Shown here: positions 35,639-44,892 of the stretch, piece by piece
How the letters are laid out: each line of letters opens with the position of its first letter
Position numbering within the stretch: the first letter of the stretch is position 1
Source of the DNA: Postechiella marina
GTDB lineage: Bacteria > Bacteroidota > Bacteroidia > Flavobacteriales > Flavobacteriaceae
NCBI RefSeq assembly: GCF_039538365.1
Contig: NZ_BAABCA010000005.1
Coordinates: 248,001 to 312,000, forward strand
Length of the DNA stretch: 64,000 nt
Reading direction: 5' to 3'
Made by a program: the position numbers and the translations under genes
The notes under the pieces: model-generated
Seen by the model: only the letters and a program-made list of their open reading frames with translations
Told to the model about the DNA's origin: nothing
The model's database searches: none

Positions 35639-36253
35639 ATGAAAGTAATTGGCATTGGTAAAAACTACGTAAGCGATAAAGCTGAAATTAGCGGATTGAA
35701 AAATGATGTGCAGCTTATATTTACAAAACCAGAAACTACTTTAGTTACAGATAATAAAGACGTTGAGTTTCCGTCTATTACCAACCAACTAATTTACGAA
35801 GTAGAGCTGGTTGTAAAAATAGGAAAAACGGGGAAAGATATTGCTCTAGAAGATGCAAACTCTTACATATCTGAAATTGGAATTGGTATAGATTATACTG
35901 CTAAAGATGTACTTACTGCAAGCAGAGAAAAGAAACAACCATGGGCTTTGGCTAAAGGTTTTGATGGAGCTTCGCCTATTTCCAGCTTTAAACCAGTGTC
36001 TGCTTTTCCTGATTTAAATAATATTAATTTCGATTTACTTATTAATGGAGAGCAAAAACAAGTGGGTAACACAAGCTATATTATTTACAATTTTGCAGAA
36101 ATTATTAGCTTTGTTTCTACTTTTATGACCCTAAAACCTGGCGACTTAATTTTTACAGGAACTCCTGCTGTAGGCGCTGGACAAACGTTTAAAGGCGACC
36201 ACTTACAAGCATCTATTGAAGGTGAATTATTATTAGATTTTAAAATGATATAA
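35639..36253 (+). CDS. Fumarylacetoacetate hydrolase family protein
   Basis: Protein of 204 residues of the FAH fold: MKVIGIGKNY start, ELVVKIGKTGKDIALEDA, IGIGIDYTAKDV, KGFDGASPIS and the C-terminal LKPGDLIFTGTPAVGAGQTF. The metal-binding acids of the family (E in YEVELV, D in GIDYTA) are in place. Members hydrolyse or decarboxylate 3-oxoacids such as acylpyruvates or oxaloacetate. A TACTTTTA near-consensus -7 lies at 35582-35589. Cytoplasmic; probably monocistronic. Confidence 0.92.
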   Translation: MKVIGIGKNYVSDKAEISGLKNDVQLIFTKPETTLVTDNKDVEFPSITNQLIYEVELVVKIGKTGKDIALEDANSYISEIGIGIDYTAKDVLTASREKKQPWALAKGFDGASPISSFKPVSAFPDLNNINFDLLINGEQKQVGNTSYIIYNFAEIISFVSTFMTLKPGDLIFTGTPAVGAGQTFKGDHLQASIEGELLLDFKMI

Positions 36254-36302
36254 ATACATATTTGAGGTTGGTAATTTTTAATAGGCTAAGTACTTTATTT
36301 TT

Positions 36303-38219
36303 ATGAAAAACTCGATTGCAGAACGTGTGGCAGACTTTTTAAAACAGTTTCCACCGTTTAATATGATAGAAACTAAAAGCTTATTAAAAATTGCTACTCA
36401 AGTTGACATTATTTACCTTGAAAAAGGTGATGCGCTATTTAATAAAGGAGACGGATTTCATGAGCACTTTTATATTGTTAGAAATGGTGCTGTAAACTTA
36501 TATCACAACACAAATACTGCCAAACATATTGTTGGTATTAATGATGCTGGCGATATTTTTGGAGTAAGACCTCTTATTGCCCAAGAAAACTACAAACTTA
36601 CTGCTACCGCAAACGAAGAATCTATAATTTATGCTATTCCGGTAGAGATTTTTAAATCGGTTACACATAATAACGTTAAGGTTTACAAATACCTAATTAC
36701 TGCTTTTGCTAGTAATACTTACGACCCTTATACTGCAGAAGAAAACGGAAAGATTTTTGTTGATTATTTACCAAATACAACACAAGATATTGGCAATTTT
36801 CAGACAGCCGACTACACAAAATCGCCTATTACATGTTTAGATAATGTATCGCTAAAAGATGCTGCTTTAAAAATGTGCGAACATAAAATTGGATGTATTA
36901 TTGTTGTAAATACAGAAAAGCATCCCGTTGGTATTGTTACAAATAGTGATATTAAAAATAAAATTGCGACTGGTAAATTCTCTATAGAAACAGCTGTTAC
37001 TAATATTATGTCTTCGCCTGTTATTACAGAAAAAAAAGATATTACGGTTGCCAATGCACAATTGGTAATGATACAACATAGTATTGGCCACTTATGCATT
37101 ACTAGAGATGGCACACCAAACTCTAAATTAATTGGTATTTTAACACACCACGATATTTTAGTAACGCTAGGTAATAGTCCGTCTGTAATTTTAAAAGAAA
37201 TAAAACGTGCCAAAACCACAAGATCGCTAAGAAAAGCGAGACTTAAAGCCAATACACTATTAAAAAGTTATTTAGAACAAAATATACCAATTTCGCATGT
37301 TGTAACCATTATTTCTAAAATTAACGATGCTGTTAATGTGCGTGCTATAGATTTGGGCATAAAAAAAATGAGCACAAAGCCTCCTGTTGCTTTTTCGTGG
37401 ATGTCTTTAGGTAGCCAAGGCAGAAAGGAACAATTGCTTTTTACAGATCAAGACAACGCGCTTATTTTTGATGATGTTGATGAAACTGATTACAAAAAAA
37501 CCAAAGATTACTTTTTAGAATTAGCCAGACATGTTACCAAAACCCTGAATAAGGTTGGGTTTGAGTATTGCGAAGCCGATATGATGGCGAGTAATACAGA
37601 GTGGTGCAAATCTGTGTCTGAATGGCAAGCCCAATTTAAAGATTGGATTTTTAACCCTAATGAAAAAGCCATTTTACTTTCGTCTATTTTCTTTGATTAT
37701 AATTACATTTATGGTGATAAATCTCTTGTTGACACGCTAACAGATACCATTTACGAATCTGTAAAAAATACAACAGTATTTTTTAGGTTTTTAGGTAAAG
37801 ATGCGCTTAAAAGTCCGCCACCTCTAGGCTTTTTTAAACAATTTTTGGTAGAGCAAAATGGCGATCAAAAAGATTTATTTAACATAAAAAGTAAAGCGTT
37901 AATGCCATTAATAGATGCAGCTCGTTTATTAACACTAAGTAAGCAAATAAAAGGTGTAAATAGTACTTACGAGCGTTTTGAGAAACTGGCAGAATTAGAA
38001 CCTAATAATAAAGAATTATTCGACTCTTGTGCCTATGCTTTTAAAGCCTTACTTAAATTTAGAACCAAACAAGGCTTACTGCACGATAACTCTGGTAAAT
38101 TTATTGAACTAGCCTCTTTAACAAAAGAAGAAAAACTAAAGCTAAGACGCTGCTTTAAACCCATAAACGAAATTCAAGAATCGTTAAAATTTCGTTTCGA
38201 TTTAAAAAATGTAATGTAA
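36303..38219 (+). CDS. cNMP-binding / CBS / DUF294 nucleotidyltransferase-like protein
   Basis: Signal-transduction protein of 638 residues. The order is an N-terminal cyclic-nucleotide-binding-like domain (about 15-125, GDALFNKGDG... GAVNLYH), two CBS domains (about 155-280), the DUF294 putative nucleotidyltransferase domain with G370-S-Q-G-R374-KE and TDQDNALIF, then the DUF294 C-terminal helical domain. Such proteins occur next to DnaQ-like exonucleases and acetate transporters in other phyla. The exonuclease gene begins one base after this stop, so they form an operon. The ligand of the sensory domains is unknown. Confidence 0.92.
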   Translation: MKNSIAERVADFLKQFPPFNMIETKSLLKIATQVDIIYLEKGDALFNKGDGFHEHFYIVRNGAVNLYHNTNTAKHIVGINDAGDIFGVRPLIAQENYKLTATANEESIIYAIPVEIFKSVTHNNVKVYKYLITAFASNTYDPYTAEENGKIFVDYLPNTTQDIGNFQTADYTKSPITCLDNVSLKDAALKMCEHKIGCIIVVNTEKHPVGIVTNSDIKNKIATGKFSIETAVTNIMSSPVITEKKDITVANAQLVMIQHSIGHLCITRDGTPNSKLIGILTHHDILVTLGNSPSVILKEIKRAKTTRSLRKARLKANTLLKSYLEQNIPISHVVTIISKINDAVNVRAIDLGIKKMSTKPPVAFSWMSLGSQGRKEQLLFTDQDNALIFDDVDETDYKKTKDYFLELARHVTKTLNKVGFEYCEADMMASNTEWCKSVSEWQAQFKDWIFNPNEKAILLSSIFFDYNYIYGDKSLVDTLTDTIYESVKNTTVFFRFLGKDALKSPPPLGFFKQFLVEQNGDQKDLFNIKSKALMPLIDAARLLTLSKQIKGVNSTYERFEKLAELEPNNKELFDSCAYAFKALLKFRTKQGLLHDNSGKFIELASLTKEEKLKLRRCFKPINEIQESLKFRFDLKNVM

Positions 38220-38220
38220 A

Positions 38221-38880
38221 ATGAAGTTTAATTGGTTTCGTAAAAAGAAGAAAAATTACCCCGATTTTTGGTTAGATTACTTGGCTTGTTTTGAAAACGA
38301 AACAAAAAACACTATTGAAGCCTCTAGATTTATTGCTTTTGATACCGAAACTACCGGTTTTGATAAAAAACTAGATAGAATACTTTCTATTGGTGCTGTA
38401 TCGCTAACAAATAAAACCATACATGTAAATAAAAGCTTTGAACTTTATATAAAACAAGATGTTTTTAAGGCTGAAACGGTTAAAATTCATGGGTTAATGA
38501 AAACGGGCTCTTTAAAAAAAGTAGAAGAGCTAGAAGCCATTAAGCTCTTTTTAAATTATATAAAGAATGATGTTTTAATTGCACACCATGCCATGTTCGA
38601 TTATAATATGGTTAATGCCATGTTACAACGCCATGGTTTAGGCAAATTAAAAAATAAGTTTATAGATACTGGATATCTTTACAAAAAATCAAAACATATA
38701 ATATACCAAGAAAACCTAAAAAACTACTCGCTAGACGAGCTATGTAAAGAGCTAAATGTTAATATGGTAGATAGACATACCGCTAGCGGAGACGCTCTTA
38801 TTACTGCTATGGTTTTTTTAAAAATATCTTCTAGATTAAGCAAAAAGAACGAACTAAGTTGGAATTATTTAATGAAGTAA
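38221..38880 (+). CDS. DnaQ-like 3'-5' exonuclease
   Basis: DEDDh exonuclease of 219 residues. The catalytic set is D41-T-E43 (FDTETTG), D127 (HHAMFDYN), H186 and D191 (DRHTASGD). A basic N-terminal extension (FRKKKKN) precedes the fold. It resembles the polymerase III epsilon family but is coupled to the DUF294 gene (1-base gap), so a role in nucleotide or nucleic-acid turnover linked to signalling is more likely than replication proofreading. Its stop converges with the MFS gene. Confidence 0.93.
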   Translation: MKFNWFRKKKKNYPDFWLDYLACFENETKNTIEASRFIAFDTETTGFDKKLDRILSIGAVSLTNKTIHVNKSFELYIKQDVFKAETVKIHGLMKTGSLKKVEELEAIKLFLNYIKNDVLIAHHAMFDYNMVNAMLQRHGLGKLKNKFIDTGYLYKKSKHIIYQENLKNYSLDELCKELNVNMVDRHTASGDALITAMVFLKISSRLSKKNELSWNYLMK

Positions 38881-38881
38881 A

Positions 38882-40066
38882 TTAAACTTTCTGTTTATTC
38901 AACTTCTTTATTTTAAATGCTAAAAGACCAAACAAGGGGCCAAGTGCTAAAAACATATACACATAACTAGAGCTAACAAGATCTATTAGCAATGATGTTA
39001 TTTGAATACTAATAATACTTATAGCAAAGCCAATACAATTTACTATGGTTATAGCTGTTCCTTTGTTTTTTGCCGATACACTGTTTGCCACAAGTGTAGA
39101 AAACATTGGAGAATCTGTAATAACAACCATGCCCCAGAAACACATAAAGATTACAAAAGCAAATACAGATTGCGACCTAAAAAATAAAGGCGAAAGTAAA
39201 CAACATAAAAAAGAAGCTGCCAAAGCAAAAAGCGCTGTGTTTTTTACACCTTTTTTTTCTGATATGTAACCTCCAACAATACTAGCTATGGTACCCATAG
39301 CTATAATAGTAAAAGATAATACAGGTACATTTAATTCTGCAGCAGGATTAGCTGTATTAAAAGAAACTAACATAACAGGAATAAAAGCCCAGAAACCAAA
39401 AAGTTCCCACATATGTCCAAAGTATCCAAAAGCAGCTTTTCGTAAATCTGTATTTTTAAAAACAGTTATAAAAGCTTTTACATCTGTTTTTGCAATAGGT
39501 TTTCTATAGGGTCCGTTTGGCACTAAAAACTGCATTAAAGCCCCACCTAATAAAGCTAAAATAGATGTTAAAATAAAAACCAACTTCCAAGAAAACGCAC
39601 TGCTAAATTCGTTTAAAATATGAGGAGATGCAGTGCCTAATACCAAAGCACCAACTAAAAATCCAAGTGCTTTGCCTAAGCCTGCTTCGCTATAATCTGC
39701 TGCTATTTTCATGCCCACAGGATAAATACCTGCCAGAAAAAAACCAGTGCCAAAGCGATAAGACAGTAAAGTAGACAATGTATTAAAATCTAGAATACAA
39801 GCCAAGTTAAAAAGCGACGCTATAACTGCACTTACAAAAAACACACGCGATGGCGAAAACCGATCTGCAAAATTAAAAATAGCATACACCAAAGTACCAA
39901 TAATAAAACCAAAGTTAACAGCCGATGTTAAATGCCCTAAAGCATTATGGCTTAAATTAAAATTACTAATTAATTGATTTATAACTGCATTACTTGCAAA
40001 CCAAAGCGTGGTGCAACAAAACTGAGAAAACACAATAATTATAAGAATTCGTTTATAGGTTTTCAT
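38882..40066 (-). CDS. MFS transporter
   Basis: Major facilitator superfamily protein of 394 residues with about twelve hydrophobic segments. The loop between helices 2 and 3 (IFNFADRFSPSR) is the motif-A position. Overall layout is like NarK/CynX-type importers or exporters. The substrate cannot be assigned. It has its own -7 element and converges with the exonuclease gene with a one-base gap. Confidence 0.9.
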   Translation of the reverse strand: MKTYKRILIIIVFSQFCCTTLWFASNAVINQLISNFNLSHNALGHLTSAVNFGFIIGTLVYAIFNFADRFSPSRVFFVSAVIASLFNLACILDFNTLSTLLSYRFGTGFFLAGIYPVGMKIAADYSEAGLGKALGFLVGALVLGTASPHILNEFSSAFSWKLVFILTSILALLGGALMQFLVPNGPYRKPIAKTDVKAFITVFKNTDLRKAAFGYFGHMWELFGFWAFIPVMLVSFNTANPAAELNVPVLSFTIIAMGTIASIVGGYISEKKGVKNTALFALAASFLCCLLSPLFFRSQSVFAFVIFMCFWGMVVITDSPMFSTLVANSVSAKNKGTAITIVNCIGFAISIISIQITSLLIDLVSSSYVYMFLALGPLFGLLAFKIKKLNKQKV

Positions 40067-40089
40067 TGCTTGTTATTAAAAGTATGCAT

Positions 40090-40097
40090 CAAAAATA
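40090..40097 (-). promoter_or_regulatory. Promoter -7 element TATTTTTG of MFS gene
   Basis: Exact TAnnTTTG on the minus strand, 23 bases before the ATG at 40066. Confidence 0.55.
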
Positions 40098-40207
40098 TTC
40101 ATAATTATTGTAATTCAGCATAAAACAAATTACTCTTTATAAAAAGATGTAATACTCTTAACAATTTAACATTATAAATTTAGGTAGCCTTTTTATATTA
40201 CATAAAA

Positions 40208-41155
40208 CTAACCAACCAATTTCTCTACAATTTTTTTTACAGGCAATATTTCTGTTGTATACTCTATACTAGGCCCAGCTACCCAAACGGTTTTATAAGT
40301 TGCCTTGGTTGCTGCATTTTTAGTAGCATTCATACCTATAGAAAAACGAATCATTTTAACCCACTTTTTTAGTTTTCTGTTTTTGTTTAATACAGACTCT
40401 AACCAAGTTTGCTTAGTACCAATTTTTTCTACATAAGGGGTTTTTATTACTGTACAAGGTGTGCCAGAAATACGCTCAGTCATCACAATATCTTTTGCTC
40501 CATAATCTACACAAGCCTGTTTATACTCGTTGGTAACACCAGCCTCAATAGATGCTATAAACGGACTTCCAACAGAAACTCCTTCTGCCCCATAGCCTAG
40601 CATTTTATCTATATCTGCTTTGCAACCTACACCTCCAGCAGAGATTATTGGAATATTACAATTGGCAACCAATTCTTTTATTAAATCTTCTGGCGATTTA
40701 TCTCCACGATGTCCACCTGCTTGATTATTTACAGCTATGGCTGCATCTGCACCTAAAGCTTCTACCTTTTGTGCAAATTTTAAATCGGTAACATCGCAAA
40801 ACACTTTAATACCTGCCTTATGGGCTTGATTAATGGTTTCTTCTGGACTACCTAAAGATGTAATAATAAAATCGCAGCCTTCTTGACATATTACAGCTAA
40901 TTGATCTTTATATTTTAAATTAGATTTGTTAACTATTAAATTAAAACCAAAAGATCCGCCTTCTACTTTGGCTTCTTTTAACTCTTTTAAAGCAGCTCTC
41001 AATTCATCTAGAGTTCTGTAATTTAATGCAGGAATACAACCAGCAATACCGCCCTTCATAGCTTCTATAACCATAGAGGTATTAGATACTAAAAACATTG
41101 GCGCTTGAATTACAGGATATTTTATATTTAGAATTTGAGTGATTTTAGTCGACAT
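40208..41155 (-). CDS. Nitronate monooxygenase-family flavoprotein
   Basis: TIM-barrel FMN enzyme of 315 residues (COG2070). YPVIQAPMFLVSN at the start, AVNNQAGGHRGDKSP with the family's catalytic His, IISAGGVGCKADIDKMLGYGAEGVSVGSPF for phosphate binding. Related enzymes oxidise nitronates or act as enoyl-ACP reductases (FabK); without a known partner the nitronate monooxygenase label is the conservative choice. Own promoter. Confidence 0.9.
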   Translation of the reverse strand: MSTKITQILNIKYPVIQAPMFLVSNTSMVIEAMKGGIAGCIPALNYRTLDELRAALKELKEAKVEGGSFGFNLIVNKSNLKYKDQLAVICQEGCDFIITSLGSPEETINQAHKAGIKVFCDVTDLKFAQKVEALGADAAIAVNNQAGGHRGDKSPEDLIKELVANCNIPIISAGGVGCKADIDKMLGYGAEGVSVGSPFIASIEAGVTNEYKQACVDYGAKDIVMTERISGTPCTVIKTPYVEKIGTKQTWLESVLNKNRKLKKWVKMIRFSIGMNATKNAATKATYKTVWVAGPSIEYTTEILPVKKIVEKLVG

Positions 41156-41175
41156 AACAAAGAAAATTTATTTAT

Positions 41176-41183
41176 CAAATATA
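41176..41183 (-). promoter_or_regulatory. Promoter -7 element TATATTTG of nitronate monooxygenase gene
   Basis: Exact TAnnTTTG on the minus strand, 20 bases before the ATG at 41155. Confidence 0.6.
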
Positions 41184-41226
41184 GTGAATTATACTATGCA
41201 TGCATAATAAATTTTATAATTGTTGA

Positions 41227-42456
41227 TTAATCCATAAAACGGTAGTAACCACATTTTAAATAAGCACCTTCTGGAAAGCCAATAGGATGATCTGTATCGT
41301 GGCCCGTTTTAAGTATTAATTTATAAGGCCTATTTGAGGTGGCTAACGTTTGGCTATTCACATCAAAAAAAGCTTGACTAACTACCCTAGACGAACAAGA
41401 AGCCAAAACTAGTAAACCATGTTTTGATGTAAGCTTTACTCCTAATTCTGCGAGTTGTGCATATTTCTTTTTTGCCAATTCCACTTCTGAGGTTTGTTTA
41501 GCAAAACTAGGCGGATCTATAACAACAACGTCAAAGGTAATTTTGTTTTTTATTAATTTATTTAATTCCTTAAATGCATCACCCGCTATGGTTTTATGCT
41601 TACCTGTATAGCTATTTAGTTTTCCGTTTTGTACAGCAATTTCTAATGCCTGTTTACTAATATCCAAACTAGTTACTTCTTTAGCGTTATTGTATAAAGC
41701 ATGAACAGAGAATCCGCCAGCATAACTAAATACATCTAACACTGTTTTACCATTACTCCACTCTCCTACTTGTTTTCGGTTAGCACGGTGATCTAAAAAA
41801 TAACCTGTTTTATGCCCTTTAATAACATTGGCCGAAAAATTTACGTTATGCTCTACAAACTTAACAACTTCGTTTTCTAATGTACCGTAAACCACTTCGC
41901 CATTAATTATTTTATGAGCTTTCGAGTTTTCTAAACTACGACTTAACCTCACAACTACAGTTTTAGCTTGCGCAGTTACTTGCAAACTAGGAATTATAGT
42001 TTCTAAATAAGGCAACCATATTTCAGAATATATTTTAACAACCAATACTTTAGCATAAACATCGGCAATAAGTCCAGGAAAACCGTCGTTTTCGCCAAAA
42101 AGCAAACGGTAACTATTGGTGTTTGTTTTTAATAAACTTTGTCTTTTTTTGTAGGCTTCTTTTATTTTATTTTGAAAAAATGCAGCATTAATCTCTACTT
42201 TTTCTGGGCTGCTATGAAGCATTTTAATTCGTATGGGTGAGTTTGCATCATACAAGCCCAAACCTACAACTCTATTTTTATTTTTACCAAAGATAATAGC
42301 CAAATCTCCAGATTTTGCATCATCATTTATTTTTGTAATATTATTAGAAAACACCCATGGATGCCCTTGTACTACAAACTGTTCGCCTTTGGAGTTTAAC
42401 TTAACTGCTAATCGTTTTGGCTTTAAATTTGATTTTATATGTGCTGAAAATGACAT
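41227..42456 (-). CDS. Class I rRNA large-subunit methyltransferase, RlmI-like
   Basis: SAM-dependent methyltransferase of 409 residues. An N-terminal PUA domain (RLAVKLNSKGEQFVVQGHPWVFSNN) is followed by a central EEHD-like domain and a C-terminal Rossmann fold with the FSYAGGFSVHAL SAM loop, VVIDPPSFAKQ catalytic loop and LASCSSRV. RlmI methylates C1962 of 23S rRNA in E. coli; the same reaction is likely here. Own promoter with a short leader. Confidence 0.92.
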   Translation of the reverse strand: MSFSAHIKSNLKPKRLAVKLNSKGEQFVVQGHPWVFSNNITKINDDAKSGDLAIIFGKNKNRVVGLGLYDANSPIRIKMLHSSPEKVEINAAFFQNKIKEAYKKRQSLLKTNTNSYRLLFGENDGFPGLIADVYAKVLVVKIYSEIWLPYLETIIPSLQVTAQAKTVVVRLSRSLENSKAHKIINGEVVYGTLENEVVKFVEHNVNFSANVIKGHKTGYFLDHRANRKQVGEWSNGKTVLDVFSYAGGFSVHALYNNAKEVTSLDISKQALEIAVQNGKLNSYTGKHKTIAGDAFKELNKLIKNKITFDVVVIDPPSFAKQTSEVELAKKKYAQLAELGVKLTSKHGLLVLASCSSRVVSQAFFDVNSQTLATSNRPYKLILKTGHDTDHPIGFPEGAYLKCGYYRFMD

Positions 42457-42470
42457 GAATAGAATTTGTG

Positions 42471-42478
42471 CAAAAATA
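42471..42478 (-). promoter_or_regulatory. Promoter -7 element TATTTTTG of RlmI-like gene
   Basis: Exact TAnnTTTG on the minus strand, 14 bases before the ATG at 42456, giving a very short leader. Confidence 0.55.
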
Positions 42479-42543
42479 CTTGTTTTGATTGAATCCTAAT
42501 CTGTTAATCTAAAATAATACCCAATTATCAATATAATTTTTCT

Positions 42544-43698
42544 TTATAAGAATGCAACATCAAAATCAATGTCTTCCTCAACCAATTCTTTACTATTTTT
42601 CATATCCTCAATAAATAAATCTATTTGCGATTTAGTAACATTAGGCATACATATTACATGAGATATATCGTCTTCTGTGGCTAACTGCCATTTATTTTTT
42701 ATAGATTTTGATGTTTTAGGAAAAACGACAGTAATTGCATTAGGATTTCTCCATGCTTTTACACCAATATTATTTAATTGTTTTTCGCAATATTGGGCTA
42801 CTTCAAGACTGTGCTCAAAACGTTCTTTTAAACCTTTTGTACCTAATGTTTTTAATGCGTACCATAATATTAAAGGTGAATGGCCATTTCTAGATCCTGT
42901 AATGGTTGTGTCTAAAGAGCCAATATACGATATCCCTTTAGCTATTCTATCTCTATTAGACCGCTTTGCAACTAATACTCCTGTTGGTATAGGTGAGCCT
43001 ATAAATTTATGTCCGCTAATAGAAATACTATCTGCGCCATCTTGAAAATCGAAAGGCATTCTTGGCGACATAAACGGACCAAAACTACCAGATAATGCTG
43101 CATCGCAATGTATATAATGGTCTTGTACCGCTAAGTTTTTTAAAATGGCTTTTATTTTAGAAACATCGTCTTTAGCTTCTTTCATGGTAGTACCAAAAGT
43201 TGCTAATACAATAACTGGTTTATGACGATTCATTCTTACAGTATTTTCAAAATCTTCGTAATCCATTTCTCCATTATCTTGAGATTTTATAATAATACTT
43301 GGAATGTTTAATAAATGAATGTTTTTTCGAATGCTATAATGGGTAGATTCAGAATAATACACCATAGCTTTTGGATACAATTCTCTAGCTAAATACAACC
43401 CGTATAAATTACTTTCCGACCCTCCATTGGTTACATAGCCCCAATAATCTTTTGGGTTTGCCCTAAAAGCTTTTGCAAAAAAGGCAATAACCTCTTTTTC
43501 CATTTGATGTGTTTGTACTTTATATGTTCCGTCTTCAAAAGGATCTCCTAGGTTGTTAATTGGATATTTTAAAAAAGGGTTAATTTCGTCGTAATTAAAA
43601 TCTTTAGAAACAGGGTAGCCTAAAAAAGTATTACTTGCTTTTTGAAGTTTTTTTTCTAAATCAACTAATAATTCTTTATCGCTTTTTGTTAATTCCAT
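42544..43698 (-). CDS. hdc: PLP-dependent histidine decarboxylase homologue
   Basis: Group II PLP decarboxylase of 384 residues, closely following the Morganella-type bacterial histidine decarboxylase from memory: GYVTNGGSESNLYG, YYSESTHYS (H120), HCDAALSGSFGPF (D199), the PLP lysine K231 in SGHKFIGSPIPTG, TGSRNGHSPL, and AWRNPNAITVVFPK. It would convert histidine to histamine. No histidine/histamine antiporter and no siderophore genes flank it, so the role (acid tolerance, a precursor, or another amino acid substrate) is open. Own promoter. Confidence 0.88.
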   Translation of the reverse strand: MELTKSDKELLVDLEKKLQKASNTFLGYPVSKDFNYDEINPFLKYPINNLGDPFEDGTYKVQTHQMEKEVIAFFAKAFRANPKDYWGYVTNGGSESNLYGLYLARELYPKAMVYYSESTHYSIRKNIHLLNIPSIIIKSQDNGEMDYEDFENTVRMNRHKPVIVLATFGTTMKEAKDDVSKIKAILKNLAVQDHYIHCDAALSGSFGPFMSPRMPFDFQDGADSISISGHKFIGSPIPTGVLVAKRSNRDRIAKGISYIGSLDTTITGSRNGHSPLILWYALKTLGTKGLKERFEHSLEVAQYCEKQLNNIGVKAWRNPNAITVVFPKTSKSIKNKWQLATEDDISHVICMPNVTKSQIDLFIEDMKNSKELVEEDIDFDVAFL

Positions 43699-43946
43699 AC
43701 CTGAAAATTGTATTATAAATTTATGGCAAAGCTATGTTTATAATTTCTTTTATTCTACCATATATCACACCTGATTAAAATAAAACTAGATTAATACATT
43801 TATACAGTTTTTAAATCTAACACATAAGTTATTTTAACTATTAAGCAGTTTATTTTTCTAAAATCCATACGTAATTACGAAACAGAATGCCACAAACAAT
43901 ACTGTTAAAAAATATAGTATAAAGCCCTACCTTTGGGTTATGCCAT
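43699..43946. other. Intergenic region upstream of hdc
   Basis: AT-rich spacer between hdc and the terminator of the T9SS cargo gene. Apart from the hdc -7 element I see no gene or strong structure. Confidence 0.5.
43727..43734 (-). promoter_or_regulatory. Promoter -7 element TAGCTTTG of hdc
   Basis: Exact TAnnTTTG on the minus strand, 28 bases before the ATG at 43698. Confidence 0.6.
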
Positions 43947-43980
43947 AAAAAAACGCAACCAAATTAACGATTGCGTTTTT
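43947..43980 (-). terminator. Terminator after T9SS cargo gene, copy 1 of near-identical pair
   Basis: AACGCAA and TTGCGTT stem with 12-base interior (CCAAATTAACGA), A-run before and T-run after. A near copy lies at 44753-44790. Confidence 0.85.
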
Positions 43981-44000
43981 ATAATTCTATAGTCTTTAGT

Positions 44001-44681
44001 TTAATTTTTAAGCACCTTTAGCATTTTAGACTTGCTACCAGAATTTAATCTTAGAAGGTAATATCCGTTTGAAAAACTAGATAAATCTACTTCTGTATTT
44101 AGTGCATTTGGTGTACGCGTTAATAACACTTTACCTAATACATTATATACTTGTATACTAGTTATTTTACTTTTAGATTTTACACTTAAAATATCTTGCA
44201 CAGGATTTGGATATATATTAAACAAATTATTTTCTACAATGTTATTAGACAGTGCATTTTCGGTTACTGTTATATTAAAATCGCCACAAGCACTACCTTT
44301 ACAAGCTATAGGCAATGGCATAACTTGTATATAATAGGTTTCGCCACTGTTTAGAGAACTAATAGTGTTATTACCATTACCACAAAATATTTCTTTGTCT
44401 GAAGTGTCATCATTATCTATTGGGCAAGTTATATAAATAGCATACTCTTCATTGGTTACCACATTTACTTCGCCAGATGCTGGGGCTACAAAAGAATACC
44501 AATAATCATTAGCTCCAAAACCACAAGAAGGGAAGATTCCTGAATGAGAGCCAGAATTAGCATTACCTGTAGCTGTTACACCAGGAGATAAAGGTGTGGC
44601 ACCACTACAATTGGCATTAGATTGTGCTAAACTAGTTAATGTTGTAATTAGAAAGAGGGATAATAAAGTAATTTTTTTCAT
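44001..44681 (-). CDS. Secreted protein with T9SS sorting domain
   Basis: Protein of 226 residues with a signal peptide (about 1-19, ends SLAQ). A PPC-like beta domain with paired Cys (CSGATPL, FPSCGFGANDYWYSFVAP, ACKGSACGDFNITV) covers about 20-140. The rest is a type A T9SS C-terminal signal (LFNIYPNPVQDILSV ... MLKVLKN). It is a surface or secreted protein of unknown binding target. The gene lies between two near-identical terminators, one of which ends dnaK. Confidence 0.85.
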   Translation of the reverse strand: MKKITLLSLFLITTLTSLAQSNANCSGATPLSPGVTATGNANSGSHSGIFPSCGFGANDYWYSFVAPASGEVNVVTNEEYAIYITCPIDNDDTSDKEIFCGNGNNTISSLNSGETYYIQVMPLPIACKGSACGDFNITVTENALSNNIVENNLFNIYPNPVQDILSVKSKSKITSIQVYNVLGKVLLTRTPNALNTEVDLSSFSNGYYLLRLNSGSKSKMLKVLKN

Positions 44682-44752
44682 ATTGAGAGTTTTTATTTCT
44701 GCTAATTTAACTAAATACTTAAAATACTATTCTTACATTTTTATTTTTTTAT

Positions 44753-44790
44753 AAAAAAAAACGCAATCAAATTAATGATTGCGTTTTAAT
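44753..44790 (-). terminator. Terminator after dnaK, copy 2 of near-identical pair
   Basis: AACGCAATC and GATTGCGTT form a 9-bp stem with an 8-base loop (AAATTAAT), A-run before and T-run after. It differs from the copy at 43947 by two C-to-T changes that improve the stem. Confidence 0.85.
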
Positions 44791-44829
44791 TTTTAGCTTC
44801 TGTATTAAAACTTTAAGCCAATTATATAG

Positions 44830-44851
44830 ATCCTTCGACTATGCTCAGGAT
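44830..44851. repeat. Short palindromic repeat ATCCTTCGAC..CTCAGGAT
   Basis: Twenty-two bases with ATCCT/AGGAT ends, located between the dnaK stop and its terminator. A similar CCTTCGACT...GCTCAGG sequence is widely scattered in bacterial genomes as far as I recall. Only this copy was noticed in the window. Confidence 0.45.
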
Positions 44852-44892
44852 AAGTAATTTACTTCCTTTTGTTAACAAAATGGAAACTCAAC

